Assembly (NCBI RefSeq): GCF_020905375.1
Contig: NZ_JAJJBU010000003.1
Location: 310,001 to 374,000, forward strand
DNA from: Arthrobacter cryoconiti
GTDB lineage: Bacteria > Actinomycetota > Actinomycetes > Actinomycetales > Micrococcaceae
Direction of reading: 5' to 3'
DNA: 64,000 nt
Under the pieces are notes generated by a model. The model did not search any database and was not told the DNA's origin. It worked only from the letters and a program-made list of their open reading frames with translations. The position numbers and the translations under genes were made by a program. This document shows, one piece after another, positions 34,212 to 42,685 of the stretch (positions within the stretch are counted from its first letter, which is position 1; each line of letters opens with the position of its first letter).

Positions 34212-35645
34212 CTAAACGCTGCTGAGTTCGCGGCCGGAACCTGGCTCGCCGGCGTCGTTCTTCTCTGCGGTGGCCTCCGCCAGCAGTTCGGTGCTGTCAT
34301 CCGCGAAAGGGTTGCCATTGCGAGCAGCGTTATAGAGGTCTTCGTTGAGAATACCCGCACGCCTGGACACGATCGTGGGGACTAGCGCTTGCCCGGCAAC
34401 GTTGATGGCCGTGCGGCCCATATCCAAGATGGGATCGACGGCGAGCAGCAGCCCCACGCCGGCCAACGGCAGCCCCACCGTGGAGAGTGTGAGGGTGAGC
34501 ATGACGACGGCCCCGGTGGTTCCGGCAGTTGCCGCGGAGCCCAGCACGGACACCAAAACGATCAGCAGGTACTGGCCCAGATCTAGCTGGATCCCGAAGA
34601 ACTGTGCCACAAAGATGGCGGCGACAGCCGGGTAGATGGCGGCACAACCGTCCATTTTGGTGGTGGCTCCAAGTGGTACGGCGAAAGATGCGTACGCCCG
34701 GGGAACGCCGAGATTTCGCTCCGTCACACGTTCGGTCAACGGCAGCGTGCCGATGGAGGAGCGGGAGACGAAGCCGAGCTGGATCGCCGGCCAGGCACCC
34801 GAGAAGAACTGCTTGATGGAAAGGCCGTGTGACTTGATCAGGATTGGATACACCACGAAAAGCACCAGCGCTAGGCCAACATAGATGGCGATGGAGAACT
34901 TGCCCAACGCTCCCATGGTGGTCCAGCCGTAGCTGGCAACTGCTTTTCCAATCAAACCGACGGTCCCGATCGGGGCTAGGCGGATGATCCACCACAAGAC
35001 TTTCTGGATGACCGCCAGAGCAGATCCGTTGAGTTTGAGGAAGGGGTCAGCAGCCTTGCCAACCTTCAATGCTGCGATGCCAATGGCGATCGCGATGACC
35101 AAGACCTGGAGAACGTTGAAGTTCACGCTGGTGGCGAGTGCACCGGCGTCGGATGCCTTGGTGGATGCCTCAAGGCCCAAGAAGTTTGAGGGGAAGAGGC
35201 CCGTGAGGAAAGCCCACCAATCCCCGGACTTGCCAGCGTAGTCCTTCGGAGTCGGCTGGCCAGTGCCAGCGCCGGGTTGGAACACAAGTCCCAACACAAT
35301 GCCAATGGAGACGGCAATCAGAGAGGTGATGGCGAACCAGAGCAGCGTGTTCCACGCCAGCCTCGCCGCATTGGCGACCTGGCGCAGGTTGGCGATCGAG
35401 GAGATGACGGCGGTGAACACGAGCGGGACGACCGCTGCCTTCAACAGGGAAACATAACTAGAGCCGATGATCGTCAACGTTGCCGTCAGCGCGTTCGGAG
35501 CTGCCTTGGGATCATCGCTGCTGAGGTTGCGGGCGATCAGCCCCAGGATCAGTCCGGCAACGAGTCCGAGAACGATTTGGACACCGAAGTTGCCCAGCCA
35601 CCGGGGGAGCCTCTGCACTTTGGGAGTGTTAACAGTTGAAGTCAT
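34212..35645 (-). CDS. Dicarboxylate/amino acid:cation symporter (DAACS, GltP/DctA-like)
   Basis: 477 residues. The DAACS signature runs through the C-terminal half: the serine-rich reentrant loop with GFVSRSSIGTLPLTERVTER, ATTKMDGCAAIYPAVAAIFV (substrate/cation site), VSVLGSAATAGTTGAVVMLT and the DPILDMGRTAINVAGQALVP helix. The N-terminal helices include GLVAGLILGLIARN. Members import glutamate, aspartate or C4-dicarboxylates with protons or sodium. An acidic C-terminal tail of ~45 residues follows the last helix. The ATG at 35645 is well placed. The gene stands alone on its strand between two hairpins. Confidence 0.94.
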   Translation of the reverse strand: MTSTVNTPKVQRLPRWLGNFGVQIVLGLVAGLILGLIARNLSSDDPKAAPNALTATLTIIGSSYVSLLKAAVVPLVFTAVISSIANLRQVANAARLAWNTLLWFAITSLIAVSIGIVLGLVFQPGAGTGQPTPKDYAGKSGDWWAFLTGLFPSNFLGLEASTKASDAGALATSVNFNVLQVLVIAIAIGIAALKVGKAADPFLKLNGSALAVIQKVLWWIIRLAPIGTVGLIGKAVASYGWTTMGALGKFSIAIYVGLALVLFVVYPILIKSHGLSIKQFFSGAWPAIQLGFVSRSSIGTLPLTERVTERNLGVPRAYASFAVPLGATTKMDGCAAIYPAVAAIFVAQFFGIQLDLGQYLLIVLVSVLGSAATAGTTGAVVMLTLTLSTVGLPLAGVGLLLAVDPILDMGRTAINVAGQALVPTIVSRRAGILNEDLYNAARNGNPFADDSTELLAEATAEKNDAGEPGSGRELSSV

Positions 35646-35708
35646 GAGATAACGGTAGGTGGCAGAGGAGAGTGTCCAAGAATCTGTGTTGCCCCGTGTT
35701 ACGGCTAG

Positions 35709-35737
35709 GTGCGGCCGGCGGCATGCACCGGCCGCAC
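35709..35737 (-). terminator. GC-rich hairpin after the DUF885 gene
   Basis: Perfect 10-bp stem GTGCGGCCGG/CCGGCCGCAC (35709-35718, 35728-35737) with a nine-base loop, 18 bp beyond the DUF885 stop codon. Confidence 0.7.
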
Positions 35738-35754
35738 TCCTTGGTCAAGCAGGC

Positions 35755-37464
35755 CTAGTGTTCCAGCAAAGCCTCTTTGAGCGTATCCAGTCCCACGGAG
35801 CCCAAGTTCAGTGCCTGCGTGTGGAAGTCGCGGAGAGAGAAAGCCGCACCATCTTTACGGGCACGGGCGTCGCGGATCTCTTCCCAGAGACGTTGGCCGA
35901 TCTTGTACGACGGCGCCTGTCCTGGCCAGCCCAGATAGCGGTTGAACTCAAAGTCGAGCTGTCCGGTGGAGATATCCAGGTTTTTGCGCAAGAACTCGTA
36001 CCCGGCCTCAGCGCTCCATGTACCCGTGCCCCACTGCTCAGGGATCTCGAGCTCCAGGTGCACGCCAATGTCAAACACCACGCGGGCAGCGCGCATGCGT
36101 TGACCATCCAGCATGCCCATTTTGTCTCCCGGGTCGGAAAGGTAGCCCAACTCATCCATGAGTCGTTCAGCGTAGAGCGCCCAGCCTTCGCCGTGCCCCG
36201 AAACCCAGCAAGCGTTGCGCCGCCAGTCGTTGAGTAGGCCTTTTTGGTAGGTTGCCGTCGCGACCTGTAGATGGTGGCCGGGGACGCCCTCGTGGTAAAC
36301 AGTGGTTGTCTCAGCCCAAGTGGCGAACGATTCCTCGCCTTCCGGCACTGACCACCACATGCGTCCGGGGCGGGAGAAGTCTTCTGATGGACCCGTGTAG
36401 TAAATACCGCCGTCTTGGGTTGGCGCAATCTTGCACTCGAGGGTCCGCATGACCTCCGGGATATCGAACTGTTCGCCAGCGAGATCTGCCACAGCCGCAT
36501 TGGAAAGCTGTTGCATCCACTGCGTTAAAGCCTCAGTGCCCTTGAGCTGGCGGGCTGGATCGCCATTTAGCAAGGCTTTAGCTTCCTCGATCGACGCGCC
36601 TGGCTGGATGGCGTTTGCCACTGCAGATTGTTCGCCAATGACACGCTCCAGCTCGGCAACGCCCCACGCATACGTTTCTTCAAGATCGACGGCGGAGCCT
36701 AAGAATTCCCGCGATGCCAAAGCATAGCGTTCCCGGCCGACGGCGTCAGCGTCAGGTGCCAGCGGAAGCAAGTCATCGCGCAGGAATGACACGAGGGCGG
36801 CGTAGCCCGTGCGGGCAAGGTCAGCATTCGCCACCAATGTGGACTTCAATCCCGCCGGTAATTCTGGCGTGTCAGGTGTGGTTGAATCCAATGCAGCACC
36901 GGTGGCCAGTGAGGCGAAGAAGCCATCTGTGCTGGCATGGCGTTCGCATTGTTCGATTACGGTGAGAACTTGACGGCGTGCTGCCACCAAACCGCTGGAG
37001 GCGCCTGCGCGAAGCGAAGAGATATAACCGTCTACGGCAGCAGGAACGTTGGCGAGACGGCCGGAAATGTTCTCCCAGTCAACCACTGTGGCGGTGGGCA
37101 TCAAGTCGAAGATGGCACGAATCTCTTGTGGGGGAGAGGCAATGTTATTTAGTTCGGCGAGCTGCCAGCCGCTACCATGTTGTTCCAGCGCCAAACCCAG
37201 CCGTTCGCGCATGGCATGTAGTGTCACTTTATCTACGTCGTCAACGGGTTCAAGCGCTGCAAGTTGCGCCAAAGTATCGCGGGCAGCATCAGCTCGTGCC
37301 TTCAGCCCCGCCGGAGCGTAATCCCGATACTCGGTTTCATGTCCGGGCCTGCCCAGCTCAGTGGCGAAGCCGGGATCCAGTTCCAACAGTCGTTCTGTGT
37401 ACGCGTTGGCGGCCCGGTCAATGGTGGTGACGGTCCTTAGCAGAGGCTCGTGATCAAAGGTCAT
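35755..37464 (-). CDS. DUF885 family putative metal-dependent hydrolase/carboxypeptidase
   Basis: 569 residues. The DUF885 hallmark is TTVYHEGVPGHHLQVATATY, where the HE...HH pattern suggests a zinc site, followed by SGHGEGWALYAERLMDELGY and the C-terminal LDFEFNRYLGWPGQAPSYKI. No signal peptide is present, so it is cytoplasmic. Family members are related to gluzincin peptidases; a few act on peptides or amides. It lies 32 bp after the orphan flavoprotein gene on the same strand and may be co-transcribed with it. A GC-rich hairpin follows. Substrate unknown. Confidence 0.88.
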   Translation of the reverse strand: MTFDHEPLLRTVTTIDRAANAYTERLLELDPGFATELGRPGHETEYRDYAPAGLKARADAARDTLAQLAALEPVDDVDKVTLHAMRERLGLALEQHGSGWQLAELNNIASPPQEIRAIFDLMPTATVVDWENISGRLANVPAAVDGYISSLRAGASSGLVAARRQVLTVIEQCERHASTDGFFASLATGAALDSTTPDTPELPAGLKSTLVANADLARTGYAALVSFLRDDLLPLAPDADAVGRERYALASREFLGSAVDLEETYAWGVAELERVIGEQSAVANAIQPGASIEEAKALLNGDPARQLKGTEALTQWMQQLSNAAVADLAGEQFDIPEVMRTLECKIAPTQDGGIYYTGPSEDFSRPGRMWWSVPEGEESFATWAETTTVYHEGVPGHHLQVATATYQKGLLNDWRRNACWVSGHGEGWALYAERLMDELGYLSDPGDKMGMLDGQRMRAARVVFDIGVHLELEIPEQWGTGTWSAEAGYEFLRKNLDISTGQLDFEFNRYLGWPGQAPSYKIGQRLWEEIRDARARKDGAAFSLRDFHTQALNLGSVGLDTLKEALLEH

Positions 37465-37496
37465 GCCACCGAGCCTACCCGCCGTAGCTGAGCTGA

Positions 37497-39227
37497 CTAT
37501 TCAACTAATTTGCCCACGACGCTCTCTTCGGTCATGCTCATCAAAGTAGTGATCTCCGGTGGTGTGGGGGCTACGGGCTCCGCCGTGAGACCACCCGTAA
37601 GCGACCACACCATGTTCACTTTTAGTTCAGGGTCAAGCTCTGGGTAGTCAGAGCGGTTATGCGCCCCACGAGTTTCCCGGCGGGCCAGAGCAGATTCCAG
37701 TGTTGCCCGGGCGGCGATCAATGAACCCATGAGGTCAAGTGCATGAGCGAGATCGTCGAATCCTGCGATGTCCGGGTGAACGGCCAGGTCAGGAAGGCGG
37801 GCCTCGACGGCGTCGAGCTTGCTCAGGCCTTGTATGAGTCCCTCTTCGCTGCGGATGACTCCAGCGTGCTCGCTCATGAGGTCACGAATGGCGCGCTGCA
37901 TGCTTCTGACGTTGTCGAAACCGCGACCCGCCAAAAGGGTATCGATCTCTTCGCTTGCCGCGTTGATGGCTTGGCTACTACGGATCTGGGCCTTTAGCCC
38001 GCGCGAATAGGAAGCTGCTGCTGCTCCGACAATGCGTCCGTAAACCAATAACTCTGCCAGTGAATTACCTCCCAGTCGATTGGCGCCATGAGTTCCTGAA
38101 CTAGCTTCACCAATTGCGTAGAGCCCGGCAACGTCCGTGCCGTGATCCTCTGGCCGCACCCAGACTCCGCCCATTGAATAGTGCGCTGTGGGTGCGATCT
38201 CGATGGGGTCCTTGGTGATGTCCAGCATTTGCAGGTCGAGCATATTGCGGTACACGCGCGGAAGTCTGTTCAGAATCACTTCTCGGGGTAGATGGGTAAG
38301 GTCCAAGAGCACACCTCCCTTTGGCGTCCCCCGGCCCTCACTAATCTCGGTAGAAATTGCGAGTGCCACCCGATCACGAGTAGATAGTTCCAGCCGTTCT
38401 GGATCGTAACGCGACATGAAGCGTTCGCCTAAGGCGTTGCGGAGAATGCCGCCTTCCCCGCGTGCAGCCTCGGAGATGAGTGTGCCTGCGGCATCCGCAG
38501 GTTCCATGATTCCCGACGGATGAAACTGCACGAGTTCTGCGTCCCTGATCCGGGCGCCGGCCAAGGCCGCAAGACGGAAAGTATCTCCGGTGTTTTCATC
38601 CCGGCGGGAGGTGGTCTGACGCCAAATTCTGGTGTGACCGCCGGTAGCTAAAATGACGGCGTCGGCATGGATGAGAACCCGCGAACCGTCAACGACGTCG
38701 AACCCGTAGGCGCCGAAGATCTGGTTCTCAGCCACCAAAAGCCGGGAAATGTAGACAGTGTCGATCACGGGAACGTCCAGCGCTGCGGCACGGCGGAGTA
38801 AGGTGCGCTGGATTTGTAGACCCGTGTAGTCGCCTGCGAAGCAGGTACGGCGATACGTGTGGGCGCCGAAGAATCTTTGTGAGATGCGGCCATCGGCTTC
38901 GCGGGCGAAAGGCATCCCCCACGCTTCCAGCTCCCGGATGCCCTCCGGCGCGTTTTCTGTCATGATGCTCACGATCCGAGGATCCGCTAGATCATAGGAT
39001 TCCTTGATGGTGTCGGCAGCGTGCTGTTGCCAAGAGTCTGCCGGATCCATGGTGCCGAGCGCGGCATTGATGCCACCGGCAGCCAGGGTCGTATGGGCGT
39101 CGTGCTTGCGACGCTTCCCCACGGCGAGTACGTCCACACCCTGCTGGCGAAGTTCGATGGCGGCGCGCAGGCCTGCCCCACCTGTCCCAATGACGAGAAC
39201 GGAAGTTGAAATGATGCGCTCGTTCAT
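37497..39227 (-). CDS. Orphan FAD-dependent fumarate reductase/succinate dehydrogenase flavoprotein-like protein
   Basis: 576 residues. The FAD-binding N-terminus is VLVIGTGGAGLRAAIELRQQ, followed by DAHTTLAAGGINAALG, where the His matches the position of covalent FAD attachment in SdhA/FrdA; L-aspartate oxidases normally lack it. Other landmarks are ELVQFHPSG, SEAARGEGGIL, GRGTPKGGVLLDL, APTAHYSMGGVWV and GEASSGTHGANRLGGNSLAE, with the active-site Arg/His region intact. No iron-sulfur or membrane-anchor subunit gene is adjacent, so the electron partner is unclear. It lies between the P-type ATPase gene and the DUF885 gene on one strand. L-aspartate oxidase (NadB) is the alternative. Confidence 0.83.
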   Translation of the reverse strand: MNERIISTSVLVIGTGGAGLRAAIELRQQGVDVLAVGKRRKHDAHTTLAAGGINAALGTMDPADSWQQHAADTIKESYDLADPRIVSIMTENAPEGIRELEAWGMPFAREADGRISQRFFGAHTYRRTCFAGDYTGLQIQRTLLRRAAALDVPVIDTVYISRLLVAENQIFGAYGFDVVDGSRVLIHADAVILATGGHTRIWRQTTSRRDENTGDTFRLAALAGARIRDAELVQFHPSGIMEPADAAGTLISEAARGEGGILRNALGERFMSRYDPERLELSTRDRVALAISTEISEGRGTPKGGVLLDLTHLPREVILNRLPRVYRNMLDLQMLDITKDPIEIAPTAHYSMGGVWVRPEDHGTDVAGLYAIGEASSGTHGANRLGGNSLAELLVYGRIVGAAAASYSRGLKAQIRSSQAINAASEEIDTLLAGRGFDNVRSMQRAIRDLMSEHAGVIRSEEGLIQGLSKLDAVEARLPDLAVHPDIAGFDDLAHALDLMGSLIAARATLESALARRETRGAHNRSDYPELDPELKVNMVWSLTGGLTAEPVAPTPPEITTLMSMTEESVVGKLVE

Positions 39228-39267
39228 GATGTTTCCCTTTCTTCAGTACTGCTGTCTTCAGTTCTAC

Positions 39268-39306
39268 AGTTCTAGGGCGCTAAACTTCTAGGGCTCTGCT
39301 AGAACT
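39268..39306. repeat. Inverted repeat between the P-type ATPase and the flavoprotein genes
   Basis: AGTTCTAG (39268-39275) and CTAGAACT (39299-39306) form perfect arms around 23 bp that contain another copy of TTCTAGGGC. It lies in the 94-bp gap on the minus strand and could be a weak terminator or an operator for the flavoprotein gene. Confidence 0.5.
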
Positions 39307-39321
39307 TGGCACGCGGGTAGC

Positions 39322-41283
39322 TCATGGTCTTGTGGTGGGTGCTAGCAACTGCGATGTGCGTCGGTTCGGGTCGCTTGTGGGAGTCGCCTTCAGCGCCGTC
39401 TTACCGCTAGCTGCGTTGCTCCGGCTAGGACGCAACAAGCGCATGGCATTGACAATGACGATCAACACCGACGCTTCGTGGACGAGCATCCCTATCGCCA
39501 TGCTCACTCCACCCAGAAGCACTCCAAGGAGCAGCAAGGAGACGGTGATGAGTGCGATCGCGATGTTCTGCCGCATATTATTCACCGTGCGTCGCGCCAA
39601 GGAGATCGCTTCGGGCAGTTTGAGCAAGTCATCTCCCATGAGGGCGATGTCAGCGGTTTCCACTGCCACGGCAGAGCCAGCCGCCCCCATGGCGACCCCG
39701 ATGTCCGCTGTGGCCAGTGCAGGAGCGTCATTGACGCCGTCGCCAACCATCGCCACCACGTACCCCTGCGCCTGGAGCGCGGCGACGGCATCAAGCTTGT
39801 CTTCGGGCAGCAGCGAGGCACGAACCTCATCGACGCCGGTGAGGACCCCAACGGCATTGGCTACCAGCGGTGCATCGCCGGTGAGCATAATGACCTTTTT
39901 AACTCCTGCCGCGTGGAGATTTACGACCATTTGGGTGGCATCGGGGCGGACCTCATCGGCGACTCCGATAACCCCAGCGACGATGTCATCAACGGCAATG
40001 ATCATGGGGGTGCTGCCAGCCTGAGCCAGCTCATCGGCCACGCGGGTTGCAGCGGCCGTGTCGGCTATCTTAAACTGTGCCAGCAGCGCCAGATTGCCCA
40101 GCAGAATTCGGTGCTCCGTGGTGGTGACTGCGATGCCCTTGCCCGGCACAGGTTCGGTTGACTCCGGCAACCCGGTGATGCTGCGGCCCTCACGTGCCGC
40201 AGCATCGATGATGGCGCGGGCTAACGGATGCTCGGAGCCGGCCTCTGCGCGGGCTGCCAACGTCAAGAGCTGCTCACGGCTCATCGCGGGATGCAATACA
40301 ACCACGTCGCTGACCTGCGGGCGTCCCATCGTCAGGGTGCCTGTCTTGTCCACAGCAACGGCTGTGATCTTCGCGGAAGTTTCCAGGAACTCTCCGCCCT
40401 TGATCAAGATGCCATCCTTCGCGGCGCGGCCAATGCCGGCAACTATCGAGACGGGGATGGAGATGACAAGGGCGCCCGGGCAACCGATGACCAGCAATGT
40501 CAACGCCAGAACGACGTCGGAAGTGAGCAACCCGAGCCCAAGGGCCAGGACCATAATCGCGGGTGTGTACCAGGCGGAGAATCGGTCCATGAACACTTGA
40601 GTTTTGGCTTTGGCGTCCTGGGCGTCTTCAACCCGGTGGATGATCCGTGCCAGCGTGGTGTCAGCTCCAACGCCCGTTGCGCGGACCTGCAAAAATCCAC
40701 CCTGTGAGACTGTGCCAGCGAAAACTCTGTCACCAATCACCTTCTCTACCGGCATGGATTCACCGGTGATCGATGCTTCATCGAGGGCGCCGGTGCCGCC
40801 TGTGACTTCGCCGTCGACGGGAACCTTGCCGCCATTTTTGATCAGGACGGTTTCCCCCATGAGCACGGCAACGGCAGGGATCTCCTGCTGTTCGCCGTGG
40901 CGCAAAACGATGGCGAGCTCAGGTGCCACGGCAACCAAAGCGGCCAAGGCAGATCGCGTCTTGTTCAGAGTCGCAGTTTCAAGAGCATGCCCAATCGCGA
41001 AGAGGAAAGTCACCGCAGCGGCTTCCCAATATTCACCGATGATCACCGCGCCAATTGCGGCAACGGAGACCAGCAGATCGATTCCGACGATTTTCGCGCC
41101 GAGGGCCCGGACTGCGTTCACCACGATGCGGGCACCAGCAACCACGGCGGCGCTGACCATGACACCGTTGCCGACGGTGTTAGCGGGGGATACTTGCAGG
41201 ATCACCAACGCGGTGATGATCAGCAACCCGGAGATCACCGGGATTGCCCACCTGTTGTTGATCCAAGTGCGGAACGTGTTCAT
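39322..41283 (-). CDS. Heavy-metal P1B-type ATPase with a CPG motif in place of CPC
   Basis: 653 residues from the ATG at 41283 after GGAAAGG. Motifs: actuator TGES, membrane motif C268-P269-G270 in VIGCPGALVIS, phosphorylation site DKTGTLTMG (D312), the HP pair in AGSEHPLARAI, GDGVNDAPALATADIG, and about eight membrane helices. CPC is usual in Cu/Zn/Cd pumps, so the Gly changes one ligand and makes the metal hard to predict. There is no N-terminal metal-binding domain; instead a separate HMA protein is encoded 34 bp upstream. The pair probably forms an operon. Copper, zinc, cadmium or cobalt export are all possible. Confidence 0.92.
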   Translation of the reverse strand: MNTFRTWINNRWAIPVISGLLIITALVILQVSPANTVGNGVMVSAAVVAGARIVVNAVRALGAKIVGIDLLVSVAAIGAVIIGEYWEAAAVTFLFAIGHALETATLNKTRSALAALVAVAPELAIVLRHGEQQEIPAVAVLMGETVLIKNGGKVPVDGEVTGGTGALDEASITGESMPVEKVIGDRVFAGTVSQGGFLQVRATGVGADTTLARIIHRVEDAQDAKAKTQVFMDRFSAWYTPAIMVLALGLGLLTSDVVLALTLLVIGCPGALVISIPVSIVAGIGRAAKDGILIKGGEFLETSAKITAVAVDKTGTLTMGRPQVSDVVVLHPAMSREQLLTLAARAEAGSEHPLARAIIDAAAREGRSITGLPESTEPVPGKGIAVTTTEHRILLGNLALLAQFKIADTAAATRVADELAQAGSTPMIIAVDDIVAGVIGVADEVRPDATQMVVNLHAAGVKKVIMLTGDAPLVANAVGVLTGVDEVRASLLPEDKLDAVAALQAQGYVVAMVGDGVNDAPALATADIGVAMGAAGSAVAVETADIALMGDDLLKLPEAISLARRTVNNMRQNIAIALITVSLLLLGVLLGGVSMAIGMLVHEASVLIVIVNAMRLLRPSRSNAASGKTALKATPTSDPNRRTSQLLAPTTRP

Positions 41284-41317
41284 GGCGCTCGCCTTTCCGG
41301 TATTTGGGTGGGAGTGC

Positions 41318-41557
41318 CTAAAAGGCGGCCGGATGTGCGGCGTAACCGGCCTTGGCGACCGCGGCAACCAAATCCTCAACACTGGCCACTGCGGCGTCGT
41401 GATCGATCTCGATGCGGGCAGAGGCGAACTGGACCTTGACGGCGGAAACACCGGCCAGGCGCTGGAGCGACTTCTCGATCTTCGATACGCAGGAAGGGCA
41501 CGAGAAGCCCTCAGCGCGGAGAATCGTATGGGTGGTGGTGGGAGTTGTGGTGTTCAT
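41318..41557 (-). CDS. Free-standing HMA-domain metallochaperone
   Basis: 79 residues from the ATG at 41557, which has GGAGGG eight bases upstream. After a Thr-rich N-terminus comes a single HMA domain with the metal-binding pair in EGFSCPSCVSKIEKSLQRL and the usual beta-alpha-beta-beta-alpha-beta pattern (VSAVKVQFASARIEI, VASVEDLVAAVAKAGY). It would carry a soft metal to the ATPase encoded immediately downstream, which lacks its own HMA domain. CPSC rather than the copper-typical MxCxxC (Met replaced by Ser) leaves metal identity open. A CCCC-N10-GGGG imperfect inverted repeat lies 25 bp upstream (41583-41600). Confidence 0.9.
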   Translation of the reverse strand: MNTTTPTTTHTILRAEGFSCPSCVSKIEKSLQRLAGVSAVKVQFASARIEIDHDAAVASVEDLVAAVAKAGYAAHPAAF

Positions 41558-41680
41558 GATCGGGCCCTCCAAGGCTTGCATTCCCCAACGTTTATCGGGG
41601 TAATTCCAACGCTACGGAGGTGCCGCGAGACGCACCATGACGGGCGTCAATTAGCGGTAAATTTGGGCTCTAGTGGCGAT

Positions 41681-42499
41681 CTACGGCTGGGTTTCAAGGA
41701 TCGCGGCAAGCCTGTCCGGATCGAGCACGGACGTCCAGCGGCGGCCGGAATCGATAATGCCGTCTTTGCGCAGTTGGCTCATCACTCGGGAAACGGATTC
41801 CGGGGTTGAACCAGTGAGGCCTGCTAGATCGGCCCGGGATAAGGGGAGCTGGATCAATGTACCGTCACCACTGGCACCGGGCTGGCCAAATTTCTCGGCT
41901 AGGCGCAATAGGGTGGTTGCGACGCGGGCAACGACGGGAGTCCCGCCCTGTTGGCTGACCTGCGAACGGGCTGCACCGAGTAACGCTGAGACATTGTCCA
42001 GCAGACGCAAAGCGACCGTAGGGTGCTCGAGTAGCACTTTGCGGAACGCTCTAGTGTTCATGCGCAGCGCGCAGGTGGTGACAAGTGCTTGAGCCGTTTC
42101 GGCGTAGCGGGGCTCTCCCAAAATACTCAGGCCGCCGAAAAGGTCACCGGGGGCAAGGATGTCCACAATGGTGTCTTGTCCATTAGGGGCGGGCTGGAAT
42201 ATTTTGGCTTGTCCTGCAGCCAACACATAGACGTAATCTGCCGGTTCGCCCGCTGTATATAAAAGCTCTCTTTCGCTCCACGCAAGAGAAACCGTCCGTT
42301 GGTCGATGCTGTCGAGTTCGTCTTTGGATAAGCCGGCAAAAACTGGGACTCGTGCCAAAACTTGCATCCGCAACGGTTTGGGGCAGTGGTGGGGCTGCGC
42401 ACAGGTGCTGTGCAACGGAATGTGGCGCCGATGGGCGTAAGTACCTTCGACCTCAAAAGCCAGCTCGGACTCTTCGGCAGGCAATTTCGAACGATTCAT
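41681..42499 (-). CDS. Crp/Fnr-family regulator with N-terminal cysteines
   Basis: 272 residues from the ATG at 42499 after GAGAGGGA. A cyclic-nucleotide-binding-like barrel (about 50-160: VPVFAGLSKDELDSIDQRTV, LAPGDLFGGLSILGEPRYAE) is followed by a dimer helix and a Crp-type HTH (LSRADLAGLTGSTPESVSRV). Before the barrel is a Cys/His-rich stretch, HSTCAQPHHCPKP, with C33 and C39; a further Cys is C143. FNR proteins use N-terminal Cys plus one barrel Cys to hold a redox-sensing Fe-S cluster, so oxygen or NO sensing is possible here with unusual spacing. The barrel lacks an obvious cAMP-binding RxS pair. It is divergent from the molybdenum oxidoreductase gene. Confidence 0.88.
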   Translation of the reverse strand: MNRSKLPAEESELAFEVEGTYAHRRHIPLHSTCAQPHHCPKPLRMQVLARVPVFAGLSKDELDSIDQRTVSLAWSERELLYTAGEPADYVYVLAAGQAKIFQPAPNGQDTIVDILAPGDLFGGLSILGEPRYAETAQALVTTCALRMNTRAFRKVLLEHPTVALRLLDNVSALLGAARSQVSQQGGTPVVARVATTLLRLAEKFGQPGASGDGTLIQLPLSRADLAGLTGSTPESVSRVMSQLRKDGIIDSGRRWTSVLDPDRLAAILETQP

Positions 42500-42627
42500 G
42501 TTTCCCTCTCGAACAAGGATTAGTGGATCGCGGCTGGTTAAGGGCAACCCTACCTCGAGGGCAAAAGGTCCATCCCGTGCTCTCCTCGTCGAGGCATCCG
42601 GCGCTCGTGCATGAACCGCTCGTAAGT

Positions 42628-42638
42628 GAACACTGTTC
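42628..42638. promoter_or_regulatory. Palindromic site in the crp/fnr-oxidoreductase intergenic region
   Basis: GAACA-C-TGTTC is a perfect 11-bp palindrome, 48 bp upstream of the oxidoreductase ATG and 129 bp upstream of the regulator start. It differs from the classical FNR box (TTGAT-N4-ATCAA) but has similar geometry. It is the best operator candidate for the divergent regulator. Confidence 0.5.
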
Positions 42639-42685
42639 GTGGCCCAGCCCAACTAGGCGCTTTTTGCTAGTGCTATGTTCAGGAC

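Noticed and set aside
37497-39227. Assignment as L-aspartate oxidase (NadB)
   Set aside because: The His in the HTTLAAGG motif favours the fumarate reductase/succinate dehydrogenase type, and no nadA or nadC is adjacent; still listed as an alternative.
40604-41809. Long plus-strand open frame (401 codons) across the P-type ATPase and HMA genes
   Set aside because: It is antisense to two well-supported metal-transport genes and shows no domain.
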